From Bog-473 sp963850095 (lineage in GTDB: Bacteria > Actinomycetota > Acidimicrobiia > Acidimicrobiales > RAAP-2): a DNA stretch of 64,000 bases. The notes under the pieces are model-generated. The model ran no database searches, had not been told where the DNA came from, and was given only the letters and a program-made list of their open reading frames with translations. Below are positions 26,032-34,778 of the stretch, piece after piece (within the stretch, counting starts at the first letter, position 1; each line of letters begins with the position of its first letter). The translations under genes were made by a program, and so were the position numbers. The stretch is taken from positions 124,001 to 188,000 of the forward strand of contig CAWKJX010000004.1 of NCBI GenBank assembly GCA_963850095.1, written 5' to 3'.

Positions 26032-26771
26032 GCGGTGACGGCCGGGTGCCCGCGAGATCTGGCGGGCCTTCGGGCTCAAGCCCTGGCGCGAGGACTCCTT
26101 CAAGGTGTCCCCCGATCCGGACCTGGTGGAAAAGATCCGCGACCTGGTCGGCCTCTACATGAGCCCGCCGGTGGCCGCCGCGGTGTTCGCCATCGACGAG
26201 AAACCCCAGATCCAAGCGCTCAACCGCACGGCCCCGACCCTGCCCATGTTGCCCACCACCCCGGCTCGGGCCACTCATGACTACGAGCGCAACGGGACCT
26301 GTGACCTTTTCGCCGCCCTCGACATGGCGACCGGGACCGTGATCACCGACATCCGCAAGTCCCACACCAGCGCCGACTTCGTCGCCTTCTTGAACAAGGT
26401 GAACCGCGAAGTCCCCAAAGAGCTCGACGTGCACGTGATCTTGGACAATCTGAGCGCCCATAAGACCCCGCTCGTCCACCGCTGGTTGCTGCGCCACCGG
26501 CGGTTCCACTTCCACTTCACGCCGACCTATGGATCCTGGATGAATCTCGTCGAGCGGTGGTTCTCCGCGCTGAGCACCAAGAAGCTCAAGCGTTCCGCGC
26601 ATCGCAGCGTCAAGGACCTGGCCGCCGACATCACCGCATGGGCGGCCGCCTGGAACGAAAACCCACGTCCGTTCGTGTGGACCAAGAGCGCCGAGCAGAT
26701 CCTTGAACGCCTCGCCGGTTACTGCGCTGCCATCAACGCTGGCGCATGAGCGTTTCACGGCTAACTGGGAA
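26032..26771 (+). mobile_element. Remnant of an IS630-type insertion sequence
   Basis: The element lies tightly between the stop of the ABM-like gene and the stop of the convergent hydantoinase gene. Its right end, GCGTTTCACGGCTAACTGGG, looks like an IS terminus; no matching left inverted repeat is visible, consistent with loss of the 5' part. Confidence 0.6.
26047..26749 (+). pseudogene. IS630-family transposase, 5'-truncated
   Basis: About 230 residues of the DDE catalytic part are left: FGLKPWREDSFKVSPDPDLV, then the first Asp in VFAIDEKPQIQALNRT, the second in VHVILDNLSAHKTP, and the Glu in WMNLVERWFSALS. The N-terminal helix-turn-helix region (about the first 100 residues of intact members) is missing; the frame begins abruptly after a stop near 26036. 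All three catalytic residues remain, but without the DNA-binding part it is unlikely to be active. Confidence 0.88.
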
Positions 26772-28850
26772 CTAGGCGGGCCCGATGGTGATGTCGTAGT
26801 GGCCGTGCTCGTCGAGCACGGCCACGTCGGAGGGGGCCAGTACCACCACCGTGAACGGCTCCTCTATGAGGGCCGGCCCCTCAACGGTGGCGCCCGGGCC
26901 GAGCGACGCCCCGTCGTAGGTCGCCACGTCGGTGAAGCCCGCCCCGAGGTGCACCGGACGCGAGCCGGTGCGGGCGTCCTCGGCCCGCGTCACGTCGCCC
27001 ATGTGGGCCAGCACCGGGGGCTTGGGCGTGGCGCCCCGCTGCACCAGGCGGATGCCGCGCACCAGCGGCTGCTGGGTGGGGAAGGCGAAGCCGCGGGCCG
27101 CCTCGTGCTGGTGGTGGAAGCGCTCGGCCAGGTCGAGGAGGTGCTCTTCGGCCAGCGCCTCGCCTTCGGGCAGCGGCACCGACATGTCGAAGTTCTGCCC
27201 GTGGTAACACATCTGGGCGAAGAGGTTCGCCTCCACCGCACCCTCGCCCAGATGGGCCGGGGCCAGCTCCGCCTCCGCCTCGGCCCGTAGCTCGGCGGCC
27301 AGCGCTCGCACGCGCGCCAGGTCGATGTCGGAGAGCTTGACGACGTAGGCCCGCATGAGGTCGACGACGTAGTCGGCCACCAACAGGCCCAGGGCGGAGA
27401 AGGCCGGCGAGGCCTTGGGCACGAGGACGCGCCGGATTCCGAGCTCGCGCGCTTGGGCCCAGGCATGGACGGCGCCCCCGCCGCCATAGGCCATCAGCGA
27501 CAGCCGGCGTGGGTCGGCGCCGTGCTGGGACAGCACCTTGCGCACGGCGTTGGCCATGTTGGCGTTGACGATGCGCTGGACGGCCCAGGCCGCCTCGTCC
27601 ACGTCGAGGCCCAGCGGCTCGGCCACGTCGCGGGCGATGGCGGCGCGGCCCGCCTCCACGTCGAGCTCCATGCGGCCGCCGGCGAAGCCCTTGGCCGGCA
27701 GGTAGCCCAGGGCGGCGTCACTGTCGGTGACGGTGGCCTGCACGCCGCCGCGTGAATAGCAGACGGGGCCCGGGAACGAGCCGGCCGACTCGGGGCCCAC
27801 CAGGAGTGCACCCTGGCGGACGCGGGCAATGGAGCCACCGCCGGCGCCGACGCTGTGGATGTCGACCATGGGCAGATTGACGTAGTAGCGGTGGCGCCAG
27901 TTCCAGTCGGTGGCCACGGCGGGGCGACCGCCCTCGATCAGGCAGACGTCGTAGGAGGTGCCGCCCATGTCGGCGGCCACGAGGTCGTGCACCCCGCTGC
28001 GCCCGGCCGCCAGGGCCGCCCCCATGACCCCGCCCGTCGGGCCCGAACCGAGCAGTGAGACGGCGCGGCGTTGGACGGACTGCGGGGGCATGACGCCGCC
28101 GCTCGACTGCATGAGCACGACCTGGCCGTCGAAGCCGGCCACCCGCAGTCTCTCCACCAACCGCTCCACATATGCGCTGATTTTGGGTGCCACATACGCG
28201 TTCACGAGCGTCGTGGACGTGCGCTCGAACTCGGGCGCCCGCGGCAGGACCTCGTGGGACAAGGAGATGTGGCCGACGTCGGGGAACTCCTCGAGGATCA
28301 GCTGGCGGGCGCGACGCTCGTGGTCGGCGTTGACGAAACTGAAGAGAAAACAGACGGCGATCGACTCCACGCCGAGCTTCTGGAGGCGCCGGACGCCGCG
28401 GCGCACCGCATCCTCGTCGAGGGCGAGCACGACGTTGCCCTCGAAGTCACAGCGCTCGGGGATGGGGATGCGGGCCCGCCGCCGGGCGATCGGGACGGGC
28501 GGGGGCGCCGCCGGGTCCCAGATCTCCTCCTTGTGGTCCCGGCGCAGCTCAATTTCGTCCCGGTGACCCTCGGTGGCCAGGAGGCCGGTGGGAGCGCCGC
28601 TCATTTCGATCATGGTGTTGTCGGCCGTGGTGGTGCCGTGGACGAAGGACTCCAGGGCGCCGCAGAAGGCCTTGGTCTCCATGCCGAAGCTGCCGGCCAG
28701 CTGCTCAATGCCGGTCAGCACGCCCTCGGACTGGTCGGCCGGTGTGGTGGGGGTCTTGTCCAGGACGACCTCGCCATCGGGGGTGATGCAGATCAGGTCG
28801 GTGAACGTGCCGCCGACGTCGACGCCGACCCGGTAGCCACCCTGCGCCAT
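26772..28850 (-). CDS. Hydantoinase A/oxoprolinase (HyuA) family ATP-dependent hydrolase subunit
   Basis: 692 residues. The N-terminal ATPase-like motif YRVGVDVGGTFTDLICI and the central VAADMGGTSYDVCLI, HSVGAGGGSIARV and ALVGPESAGSFPGP-like region (LLVGPESAGSFPGP) identify HyuA. Such proteins hydrolyse cyclic amides or carboxylate ketones in an ATP-dependent way, normally with a HyuB subunit; no hyuB lies beside it, which is odd. ATG 28850 is preferred because GAGGAGG lies about 12 nt upstream. TAGGAT at 28898-28903 and the operator-like site at 28908-28921 form its control region, shared with the divergent oxidoreductase operon. Confidence 0.9.
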   Translation of the reverse strand: MAQGGYRVGVDVGGTFTDLICITPDGEVVLDKTPTTPADQSEGVLTGIEQLAGSFGMETKAFCGALESFVHGTTTADNTMIEMSGAPTGLLATEGHRDEIELRRDHKEEIWDPAAPPPVPIARRRARIPIPERCDFEGNVVLALDEDAVRRGVRRLQKLGVESIAVCFLFSFVNADHERRARQLILEEFPDVGHISLSHEVLPRAPEFERTSTTLVNAYVAPKISAYVERLVERLRVAGFDGQVVLMQSSGGVMPPQSVQRRAVSLLGSGPTGGVMGAALAAGRSGVHDLVAADMGGTSYDVCLIEGGRPAVATDWNWRHRYYVNLPMVDIHSVGAGGGSIARVRQGALLVGPESAGSFPGPVCYSRGGVQATVTDSDAALGYLPAKGFAGGRMELDVEAGRAAIARDVAEPLGLDVDEAAWAVQRIVNANMANAVRKVLSQHGADPRRLSLMAYGGGGAVHAWAQARELGIRRVLVPKASPAFSALGLLVADYVVDLMRAYVVKLSDIDLARVRALAAELRAEAEAELAPAHLGEGAVEANLFAQMCYHGQNFDMSVPLPEGEALAEEHLLDLAERFHHQHEAARGFAFPTQQPLVRGIRLVQRGATPKPPVLAHMGDVTRAEDARTGSRPVHLGAGFTDVATYDGASLGPGATVEGPALIEEPFTVVVLAPSDVAVLDEHGHYDITIGPA

Positions 28851-28907
28851 GAGCGAAAACATCCTCCTCGTGCCCCAGGGGCGGGGCAGCGGCGACCGAT
28901 CCTAACC

Positions 28908-28921
28908 TGACAGCAGCGTCA
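28908..28921 (+). promoter_or_regulatory. Operator-like element, site 4 (TGACAGCAGCGTCA)
   Basis: TGAC-N6-GTCA element lying between the TAGGAT box of the hydantoinase gene (28898-28903, minus strand) and the TACGTT box of the divergent oxidoreductase operon (28943-28948). One bound protein could affect both promoters. Confidence 0.5.
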
Positions 28922-28954
28922 GCAATTGGGGTGGACGCGGGCTACGTTTGCGCC

Positions 28955-29518
28955 ATGCCGGTTTGGCTGAGCGATCACGAATACGCCACGCTGCGAGCCG
29001 CCTGCGCGCAAATGATGCCCTCCGACCAGGGCGGACCCGGAGCCGAGGAGGCCGGCGTCGCCGACTACATCGACGTTTTCCTGGGCGCCTTCACCTTCGA
29101 CCCGCCCCGCATCTGGGCGGGCGGGCCGTCGTCGGGGCGACACGGTGGTGAGGCCGCGTTCGGCCGGTTCCACCGGCTGTCGCGGCTCGACGAGCTGGCC
29201 TGGCGCATGCGGATCGAGGGGTCACTGGGCCTCCCCGAGCGCGAGTTCAACGGGCCGGTGGTCGGGCTCCAGCAGCGCTACCGGGAGGGGTTGGCCGCGC
29301 TGGGCGAGGACTTCACCGAGGTGGACGGCAAGGAGCAGCGCCGCCGGCTGCGGGCGGACGAGCGCTTCTGCGCCCTCCTGTGGGAGCACTGCTGTGAGGG
29401 TATGTACGGCGCCCCCGAATACGGTGGCAACCGCAACTGCGTCGGCTGGGCGTACATCGACTACGAGGGCGACGTCCAGCCGCGGGGCTACAGCGACGCC
29501 GAGGTGTCCCAGCCGTGA
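28955..29518 (+). CDS. Gluconate 2-dehydrogenase subunit 3-like protein
   Basis: 187 residues. It resembles the small subunit that accompanies GMC-type dehydrogenases (gluconate 2-dehydrogenase subunit 3 family): an early LSDHEYATLRAACAQMMPSD, helical middle, and C-terminal EGMYGAPEYGGNRNCVGWAY. No twin-arginine signal is visible, unlike periplasmic relatives. TACGTT at 28943-28948, 6 nt upstream, fits a leaderless transcript and sets the start. Its stop overlaps the next start by 4 nt (GTGA), so the two proteins are probably made together and form a complex. Confidence 0.8.
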   Translation: MPVWLSDHEYATLRAACAQMMPSDQGGPGAEEAGVADYIDVFLGAFTFDPPRIWAGGPSSGRHGGEAAFGRFHRLSRLDELAWRMRIEGSLGLPEREFNGPVVGLQQRYREGLAALGEDFTEVDGKEQRRRLRADERFCALLWEHCCEGMYGAPEYGGNRNCVGWAYIDYEGDVQPRGYSDAEVSQP

Positions 29519-31185
29519 GCGACGTCTCGGCGGACGCGGTCATCATCGGGTCGGGACCGGGCGGCGCCACGGTGGCCGAGGTGTTGACGCGGGCCGGCTG
29601 GTCGGTCGTCATCATGGAGAAGGGACGCAACCACCTGCTCGACCCCGACGACATGACGACGCCGTCGGGGGACTACTCGAACGACGAGATCAAGTTCATT
29701 ACGCGCCATTTCCTCGGTCCGGACCCGCTCATTGAGCCGCGGACGTTCCGGTTGTCGGCCGACGACGGCGAGCACACCCACGTGGGTGAGGTCAACTCCA
29801 TCCCCACGACCGTCGGCGGTGGCGGGACGCATGCCGACGGCAAGGTGCCGCGTTTTCGGGAAGAGGACTTCCGCATACTGTCGGTCAACGGGCCCCAGGA
29901 GGACGCGCACGTCGACGACTGGCCGCTCGACTACGACGAGCTCGAGCCGTTCTACGCCGAGGTCGAGAAGGCGATCGGCGTCTCGGGCCGAGAGGGCGCC
30001 AACCCGTTCGCGGCCTGGCGCAGCGGCCCCTACCCGATGCCGCCGGGCGCGCCCATGTACGGCGCCGTGCTGTCGTCCGCCGCGGCGGAGCGGGTCGGCC
30101 TGCATCCCTACGAGGCGCCGACGGCCGCCAACTCCATCGCGTACGACGGCCGGCCGGCGTGTAACAACTGCGGCTTCTGCGCCTTCTTCGGGTGCCCCAT
30201 CCACGCCAAGGGCGACCCGGTGGCGCTCCTGACCAAGGCCATGGCCACCGGCCGCTGTGAGCTGATGGCCGAGACCTGCGTCAGCCGGATCCTCATTGAG
30301 GGCAGCCGGGCCACGGGTGTGGAGTACATCGACGCCGGCGGGTCGGTGCACACCATGGACGCCAATCTGGTCATTGTGGCGGGCGGGGCCATCGAGACGC
30401 CCCGCCTACTGCTGCTGTCCGGTCTCGACCACCCGGCGCTGGGGCGGCATCTGATGGTGCACTTCCAGACGATCGTTGTCGGGCACTTCTCGCAGCTGCG
30501 CCTCCATCCGTACAAGGGGCGGGCGGTGACCCACGTGCACGATGACGCCATGATGCAGGACAAGGCCAGCCGGGCGGCGGCCAAGGAGGCCGGGCTGCCG
30601 TGGTTCCGCGGCGGCATGGTCGAGCACAGCGGGGGTGGGCTGCCGATCATGGAGGCCCGCTACACGCCGTGGGGCCGACTCCACGCCCAGGCCATGCGCG
30701 ACTCGAACATGCGCGAGCGCATGTGGGCCTTCATCATGCAGGGCGAGGACCTGGCGTACGGCACCAATACGGTCGACCTGAGCCCGTCCATCCGTGACGC
30801 CCGCGGCCTGCCGGTGGCGCGCATCACCTACGCACCGGGGAGGCACGAGCTGGCGGCGTCGAAGCACCACGGCAAAATCCTGCAGAGCGTGCTCGAGGAG
30901 ATGGGCGCCGAGTTCGTCATCCACACGTCGTCGCCCGGTGTCTCGTACCACGAGCTCGGCACCACCACGCGTCCCGAGAGTCGCCATGTCATCGGCACGG
31001 CCCGCATGGGCGACGACCCGGCCACGTCGGTGGTGGACCGCTGGGGGCGGGTGCACACGCTCGACAACGTGGTCGTCGCCGACTCGTCGGTGTTCGTCAC
31101 CGCCAGCGGTTATGGCCCGACGCTGACGCTGGTCGCATTGGCGGCCCGGGCCGCGCACCACCTGGCCGGGACGGCGCCGGGCTGA
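29515..31185 (+). CDS. GMC-family FAD-dependent oxidoreductase
   Basis: 556 residues. The FAD-binding Rossmann motif IIGSGPGGATVAEVL is at residues 11-24; CNNCGFCAFFGCPIHAKGD is a cysteine-rich segment near residue 218; the C-terminus carries VADSSVFVTASGYGPTLTL with the GMC active-site region. It should oxidise an alcohol (sugar, sterol or alkyl alcohol) and pass electrons on through the subunit-3-like partner. The cysteine cluster CxxCxxC is notable for a GMC protein. Substrate unknown. Confidence 0.9.
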   Translation: MSDVSADAVIIGSGPGGATVAEVLTRAGWSVVIMEKGRNHLLDPDDMTTPSGDYSNDEIKFITRHFLGPDPLIEPRTFRLSADDGEHTHVGEVNSIPTTVGGGGTHADGKVPRFREEDFRILSVNGPQEDAHVDDWPLDYDELEPFYAEVEKAIGVSGREGANPFAAWRSGPYPMPPGAPMYGAVLSSAAAERVGLHPYEAPTAANSIAYDGRPACNNCGFCAFFGCPIHAKGDPVALLTKAMATGRCELMAETCVSRILIEGSRATGVEYIDAGGSVHTMDANLVIVAGGAIETPRLLLLSGLDHPALGRHLMVHFQTIVVGHFSQLRLHPYKGRAVTHVHDDAMMQDKASRAAAKEAGLPWFRGGMVEHSGGGLPIMEARYTPWGRLHAQAMRDSNMRERMWAFIMQGEDLAYGTNTVDLSPSIRDARGLPVARITYAPGRHELAASKHHGKILQSVLEEMGAEFVIHTSSPGVSYHELGTTTRPESRHVIGTARMGDDPATSVVDRWGRVHTLDNVVVADSSVFVTASGYGPTLTLVALAARAAHHLAGTAPG

Positions 31186-31195
31186 GTCCTCGTCG

Positions 31196-31224
31196 CCGGG
31201 GCGGTGAGTCAGCCCACGCCCCGG
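31196..31224. terminator. Possible bidirectional terminator between convergent genes
   Basis: 8-bp inverted repeat CCGGGGCG/CGCCCCGG with a 13-nt loop, overlapping the stop of the thiolase gene and lying just past the GMC gene. No T-run. Confidence 0.35.
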
Positions 31225-32438
31225 GTCAACAGCATGGAGCCGGCGATGGGACCGCCCCCGTTGCCCACGGCCGCCACCTCGACGGGCCGCCCACCGGGCC
31301 GCACCACCTGGCGCGGGCCTCCCTCGCCGCGGAGTTGGACGCACGCCTCGTGGATCAGACCGAATCCGTGCAGCCGGCCGCCCGACAGCTGGCCGCCGGC
31401 CGTGTTCAGTGGCAGGACGCCGTCGCGGGCGATGGCCCCCCCGCCCTCTATGAACGGTCCGCTCTCGCCCCGGCCGCAGAACCCCAGCGCCTCGAGCCAC
31501 ACCACGGCCAGGATCGAGAAGCCGTCGTAGAGCTGCGCCGTATCGACGTCGCCCGGGCGCAGCTCGGTGCGCTCCCACATGGAGGCGGCGGCGTCGCGCG
31601 CCGCCATGGTGGTCATGTCGTCGAACTGGTCCCAGCTCGGCCGCCCCCGTAGCGCGGTGCCGACCGCGTTGATGTGCACCGGCGGATGGTCGAGATCGGC
31701 CGCCACGTCGCGGTGCGACACGATCACGGCCGTCGAGCCGTCGCACGGCGCGTCACAGTCGAACAGGCACAGGGGCGTCGTGATCATGCGCGCCGCCAAA
31801 TAGTCCGAGAGCGACATCGGGTCGCGGTAGATGGCCTTGGGGTTCAACCCGGCGTTGGCCCGGTTGTTGACCGCAATGGCGCCTAGCTGCTCGCGCGTCA
31901 GCCCGAACTCGTGCATGCGGCGCTGCGCCACCATGGCGAGCCAGTTGGCCGCCGATACGGCGCCGAAGGGCAGCGACCACTGCATGAAGCTGCCGAAGCG
32001 CGGCACGCCACCGCCACCCCCGCCGCCGATGCCCTGGCGCCCGCCCGTACCCTGGGCCGAGCCTTCGCTCACCGTCCGGTACACCAGCACATGGCGGGCC
32101 AGCCCGGCCGCCACGGCGAGTGCCGCCACAATGACGGCCCGCATCTGCGCCGGACCTTCGCCGCCGCCGTCGTGCCAGTTCAGCGACAGCCCGAGCGCGT
32201 CCTGCAGGTCAGGTGTGGTGGGGCCGGCGAACCCCGGCGTGCCGGTGCCCATGCCCGGGTAGGTCGCCAGCCCGTCGATGTCGTCGCGGCTCAGCCCGGC
32301 GTCGGCCATGGCCCGCTCCGCCGCCTCGACCGTCAGGTCGATATCGCTGCGGCCGAGCCGGCGCCCCACCTCGGACTGCCCGATGCCGGAAATAACGGCC
32401 CGTCGTTCGAGAGGCTCCTCGGAGGTGGCCGGACTCAC
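31209..32438 (-). CDS. Thiolase-like protein (Ltp2-type), partner of a DUF35 protein
   Basis: 409 residues. RRAVISGIGQSEVGRRLGRS begins the thiolase fold; LYDGFSILAVVWLEALGFC and NTAGGQLSGGRLHGFGLIHE are Ltp signatures. A glycine run (GGGGGGG, near residue 145) is an unusual insertion. The GTG start overlaps the stop of the DUF35 gene (GTGA, 32435-32438), so the pair is co-translated. In mycobacterial steroid degradation, Ltp2 with the DUF35 domain of ChsH2 forms a retro-aldolase; the same pairing here suggests a retro-aldol C-C cleavage, though the substrate is not known. Confidence 0.87.
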   Translation of the reverse strand: MSPATSEEPLERRAVISGIGQSEVGRRLGRSDIDLTVEAAERAMADAGLSRDDIDGLATYPGMGTGTPGFAGPTTPDLQDALGLSLNWHDGGGEGPAQMRAVIVAALAVAAGLARHVLVYRTVSEGSAQGTGGRQGIGGGGGGGVPRFGSFMQWSLPFGAVSAANWLAMVAQRRMHEFGLTREQLGAIAVNNRANAGLNPKAIYRDPMSLSDYLAARMITTPLCLFDCDAPCDGSTAVIVSHRDVAADLDHPPVHINAVGTALRGRPSWDQFDDMTTMAARDAAASMWERTELRPGDVDTAQLYDGFSILAVVWLEALGFCGRGESGPFIEGGGAIARDGVLPLNTAGGQLSGGRLHGFGLIHEACVQLRGEGGPRQVVRPGGRPVEVAAVGNGGGPIAGSMLLTRGVG

Positions 32439-32881
32439 GGCGTACCCGGCGACTCGTCCGGGTTCGCCGGCGTGAAGAGTGGGAGCCACACGTCGTCACT
32501 CTGCTCGAAGACGACCCGGACGGGCAGGCCGATGTACACGTCGTCGGGCTCGACGTCGACGAGGTTGGTGGTGAGCCGCACGTCGGGCTGCTCGTCGATG
32601 GACACCCAGGCGATGATGTAGGGGTCGCTGCCGGGAATCCATTGCTGGTAGTTGACGGTGAACGTCTCCACGTGCCCCCGCCCGCTCACCTCCTGCGGCC
32701 CGAGGTCGTGCGAGAGGCAGCGCGGGCACACGGGGCCGGGTGGGTGGATGAAAAGCCCGCAGGCGTTGCAGCGCAGCAGACGCAGCACGCCGTCGGCGCC
32801 CGACGTCCAGTAGAAGGCGACGTCATCGCTCAGGCGCGGCAGGAGGCGCAGTGAGGGACCGTTGGCGACCATGGGCGGCAT
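32435..32881 (-). CDS. DUF35 OB-fold/zinc-ribbon protein
   Basis: 148 residues. A rubredoxin-like zinc ribbon with C38, C41, C52 and C55 (CNACG...CPRC) is followed by an OB fold (GHVETFTVNYQQWIPGSDPY, then VSIDEQPDVRLTTNLVDV). This is the standard acyl-CoA-binding partner of Ltp-type thiolases. It is first in a two-gene unit with the thiolase-like gene. Confidence 0.9.
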   Translation of the reverse strand: MPPMVANGPSLRLLPRLSDDVAFYWTSGADGVLRLLRCNACGLFIHPPGPVCPRCLSHDLGPQEVSGRGHVETFTVNYQQWIPGSDPYIIAWVSIDEQPDVRLTTNLVDVEPDDVYIGLPVRVVFEQSDDVWLPLFTPANPDESPGTP

Positions 32882-32914
32882 GTTGGCACACCGTGCGCCG
32901 GCGGCGCCGCTCGC

Positions 32915-33529
32915 TCAGTGGGTGACGATGCCGGCGTCGACGAGGGCGCGGTTCGTTTCGTCGATGCCGCGCACGTGGCGGGAGACGAACCCGGCCGCCG
33001 AGCCGGCTTCGACGTTGACCGCGTTGTCGTCGAGGAAGAGCACCCGTCCGGGCGCGCACGGGAGCCGTCGGGCCACTGCCTCGAAGGCCTGCGGGTCGGG
33101 CTTGACGAACCCGAGCTCGAACGAGAGGAAGCGGAAGTCGAAGGCATTGGTGATGGGCATGGCCTCGTAGTGCGCCTCCCACTGGAACGCGTTCATGTTG
33201 GACAGGAAGCCCACCGGCACCTGCTTGCGCACCCGCGCCACCAGGGCGGCTGCGCCGGGGTAGGGGCCCTGGGGCCAGGTGGCGAACTCGTCGAGGAAGG
33301 CGGCCGGCGACACCGAAAGCCCCCAGTCGGCCACCACCCCGGCGGCGAACTCGTCGCCCGAGCAGCGGCCGCTCTCGAAGGCCTGCACCCAGGGGCAGCC
33401 CAGCCAACGCGCCCACAGCTCCTCGTCGCTGCCGATGCCGCTCAGCTCGCGCATCGGTCCGACGCCACCGGGCTCGATCAGCACGCCGCCGAGGTCGAAG
33501 AGCACCAGATCGACAACTCCCTCCGTCAC
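32915..33529 (-). CDS. HAD-superfamily hydrolase (YihX-like)
   Basis: 204 residues. Motif I is LVLFDLGGVL with nucleophile D12; the usual second Asp (DxD) is Gly, as in several YihX-like phosphatases and dehalogenase relatives. Motif II is VGFLSNMNAF, motif III the Lys of FVKPDPQAFE, motif IV VLFLDDNAVNVE. Probably a small-molecule phosphatase or haloacid-type hydrolase. GTG start with TAGGAT (33538-33543 on the minus strand) 8 nt upstream. It diverges from the LLM oxidoreductase gene. Confidence 0.85.
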   Translation of the reverse strand: MTEGVVDLVLFDLGGVLIEPGGVGPMRELSGIGSDEELWARWLGCPWVQAFESGRCSGDEFAAGVVADWGLSVSPAAFLDEFATWPQGPYPGAAALVARVRKQVPVGFLSNMNAFQWEAHYEAMPITNAFDFRFLSFELGFVKPDPQAFEAVARRLPCAPGRVLFLDDNAVNVEAGSAAGFVSRHVRGIDETNRALVDAGIVTH

Positions 33530-33567
33530 GGGTCAGGATCCTAGGAGGTGGGCCATCGCCCATTCGG

Positions 33568-33573
33568 TATACT
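33568..33573 (+). promoter_or_regulatory. Consensus -10 box TATACT before the LLM oxidoreductase gene
   Basis: TATACT is followed by a T-rich tract and lies 63 nt before the GTG start, which has its own ribosome binding site (GGGAGG). This differs from the leaderless pattern of most genes in the window. Confidence 0.5.
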
Positions 33574-33636
33574 CTTTTTCCCGGAGGGCACCCCGCCTCG
33601 CCGGGCGCAGGAGCAGCACTGGTCGAGGGAGGTCCC

Positions 33637-34675
33637 GTGAAGCTGTCCATGACGTTGAACTACGCCGGCGGGTACGCCGAGTCCGCCCGGCAGGCGGCGG
33701 AGCTCGAGAAGGTCGGCCTCGATGTCGTGTGGGTGGCCGAGGCTTACAGCTTCGACGCGCCCAGCTTCATGGGCTACCTGGCCGCCAAGACCGAGCGGCT
33801 CGAGATCGGCTCGGCCATCCTCCCCATCTACAGCCGGACGCCGACGCTGATCGCCATGACGGCGGCCGGCATCGACGCGCTCTCGGGCGGCCGCTGCATC
33901 CTCGGTCTCGGGCGCGTCGGGTCCCCAGGTGATCGAGGGCTTCCACGGCGTCCCCTACGACCGCCCGTTGACCCGCACCCGCGAGATCATCGAGGTGTGC
34001 CGCCAGGTGTGGGCCCGGGAGGCTCCGCTCGTCCACGACGGCGCGGCCTACCACATCCCCCTGCCCGAGGGGCAGGGCACCGGACTGGGTAAGGCGCTCA
34101 AGATCATCAACCACCCGGTGCGCCCGCGCATCCCGATCTGGGTGGCCGCACTGGGCGAGAAGAACGTGGCCATGACGGCCGAGGTGGCCGACGGGTGGCT
34201 CCCCATCTTCTTCGTGCCCGACAAGGTCAAGGAGGTGTTCGGTCCCTCCCTCGAGGCCGGTTCGGCCCGGCGCGACCCCTCGCTCGGCCCGCTGCAGATC
34301 GCGGCCGGCGGTCTCCTGGCCATCGGCGAGGAGGCCGAGGTGGCTCCGATCCGCGAGCTCGGCCGGCCCATGGCCGCGCTGTACATCGGTGGCATGGGGG
34401 CCAAGGGGAAGAACTTCTACAACGCCCTGGCCTGCCGCTACGGCTACGAGAAGGAGGCGGCGGAGATCCAGGACCTCTATCTCTCGGGCCAGAAGCAGGA
34501 GGCCGCCGCGCTCGTCCCGGCCGAGCTGCTCGAGGCCACCTCGCTGTGCGGCCCGGAGGGGTACATCAAGGAACGCATTGCCGGCCTGGCCGAGGCGGGG
34601 GTGACCCACCTGAACGTGACGCCCGTCGGCTCCGACCCGGTGGCAATGATCGAGACGCTGCGGAGCTTCATCTGA
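33637..34675 (+). CDS. LLM-class (F420-dependent type) oxidoreductase, one frameshift
   Basis: About 346 residues after bridging one shift. The first frame gives MKLSMTLNYAGGYAESARQA, VWVAEAYSFDAPSFMGYLAA and LSGGRCILGLG; the second continues PQVIEGFHGVPYDRPLTRTR, IPIWVAALGEKNVAMTAEVA and VTHLNVTPVGSDPVAMIETL. This is the TIM-barrel luciferase-like family, in actinobacteria usually F420-dependent (family knowledge). One extra G in GGG at 33910-33912 explains the break. GGGAGG upstream supports GTG 33637. Confidence 0.82.
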
Positions 34676-34778
34676 TCATCTGAATCTGGCGCCGCAGGTC
34701 CCCTCTGCGAGAATCTGGGGGTAGTGGCGGTGGGCGCTGCGGGGGCATGGTCCCCGCGGACGCCGGAGAGGAGCACCC

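Noticed and set aside
22872..33551. A 15-bp identical sequence GATCCTAGGAGGTGG at 22872-22886 and 33537-33551 as a dispersed repeat
   Set aside because: In both places it is the minus-strand -10 box (TAGGAT) and flank directly before a start codon (DedA and HAD genes), so promoter similarity explains it.
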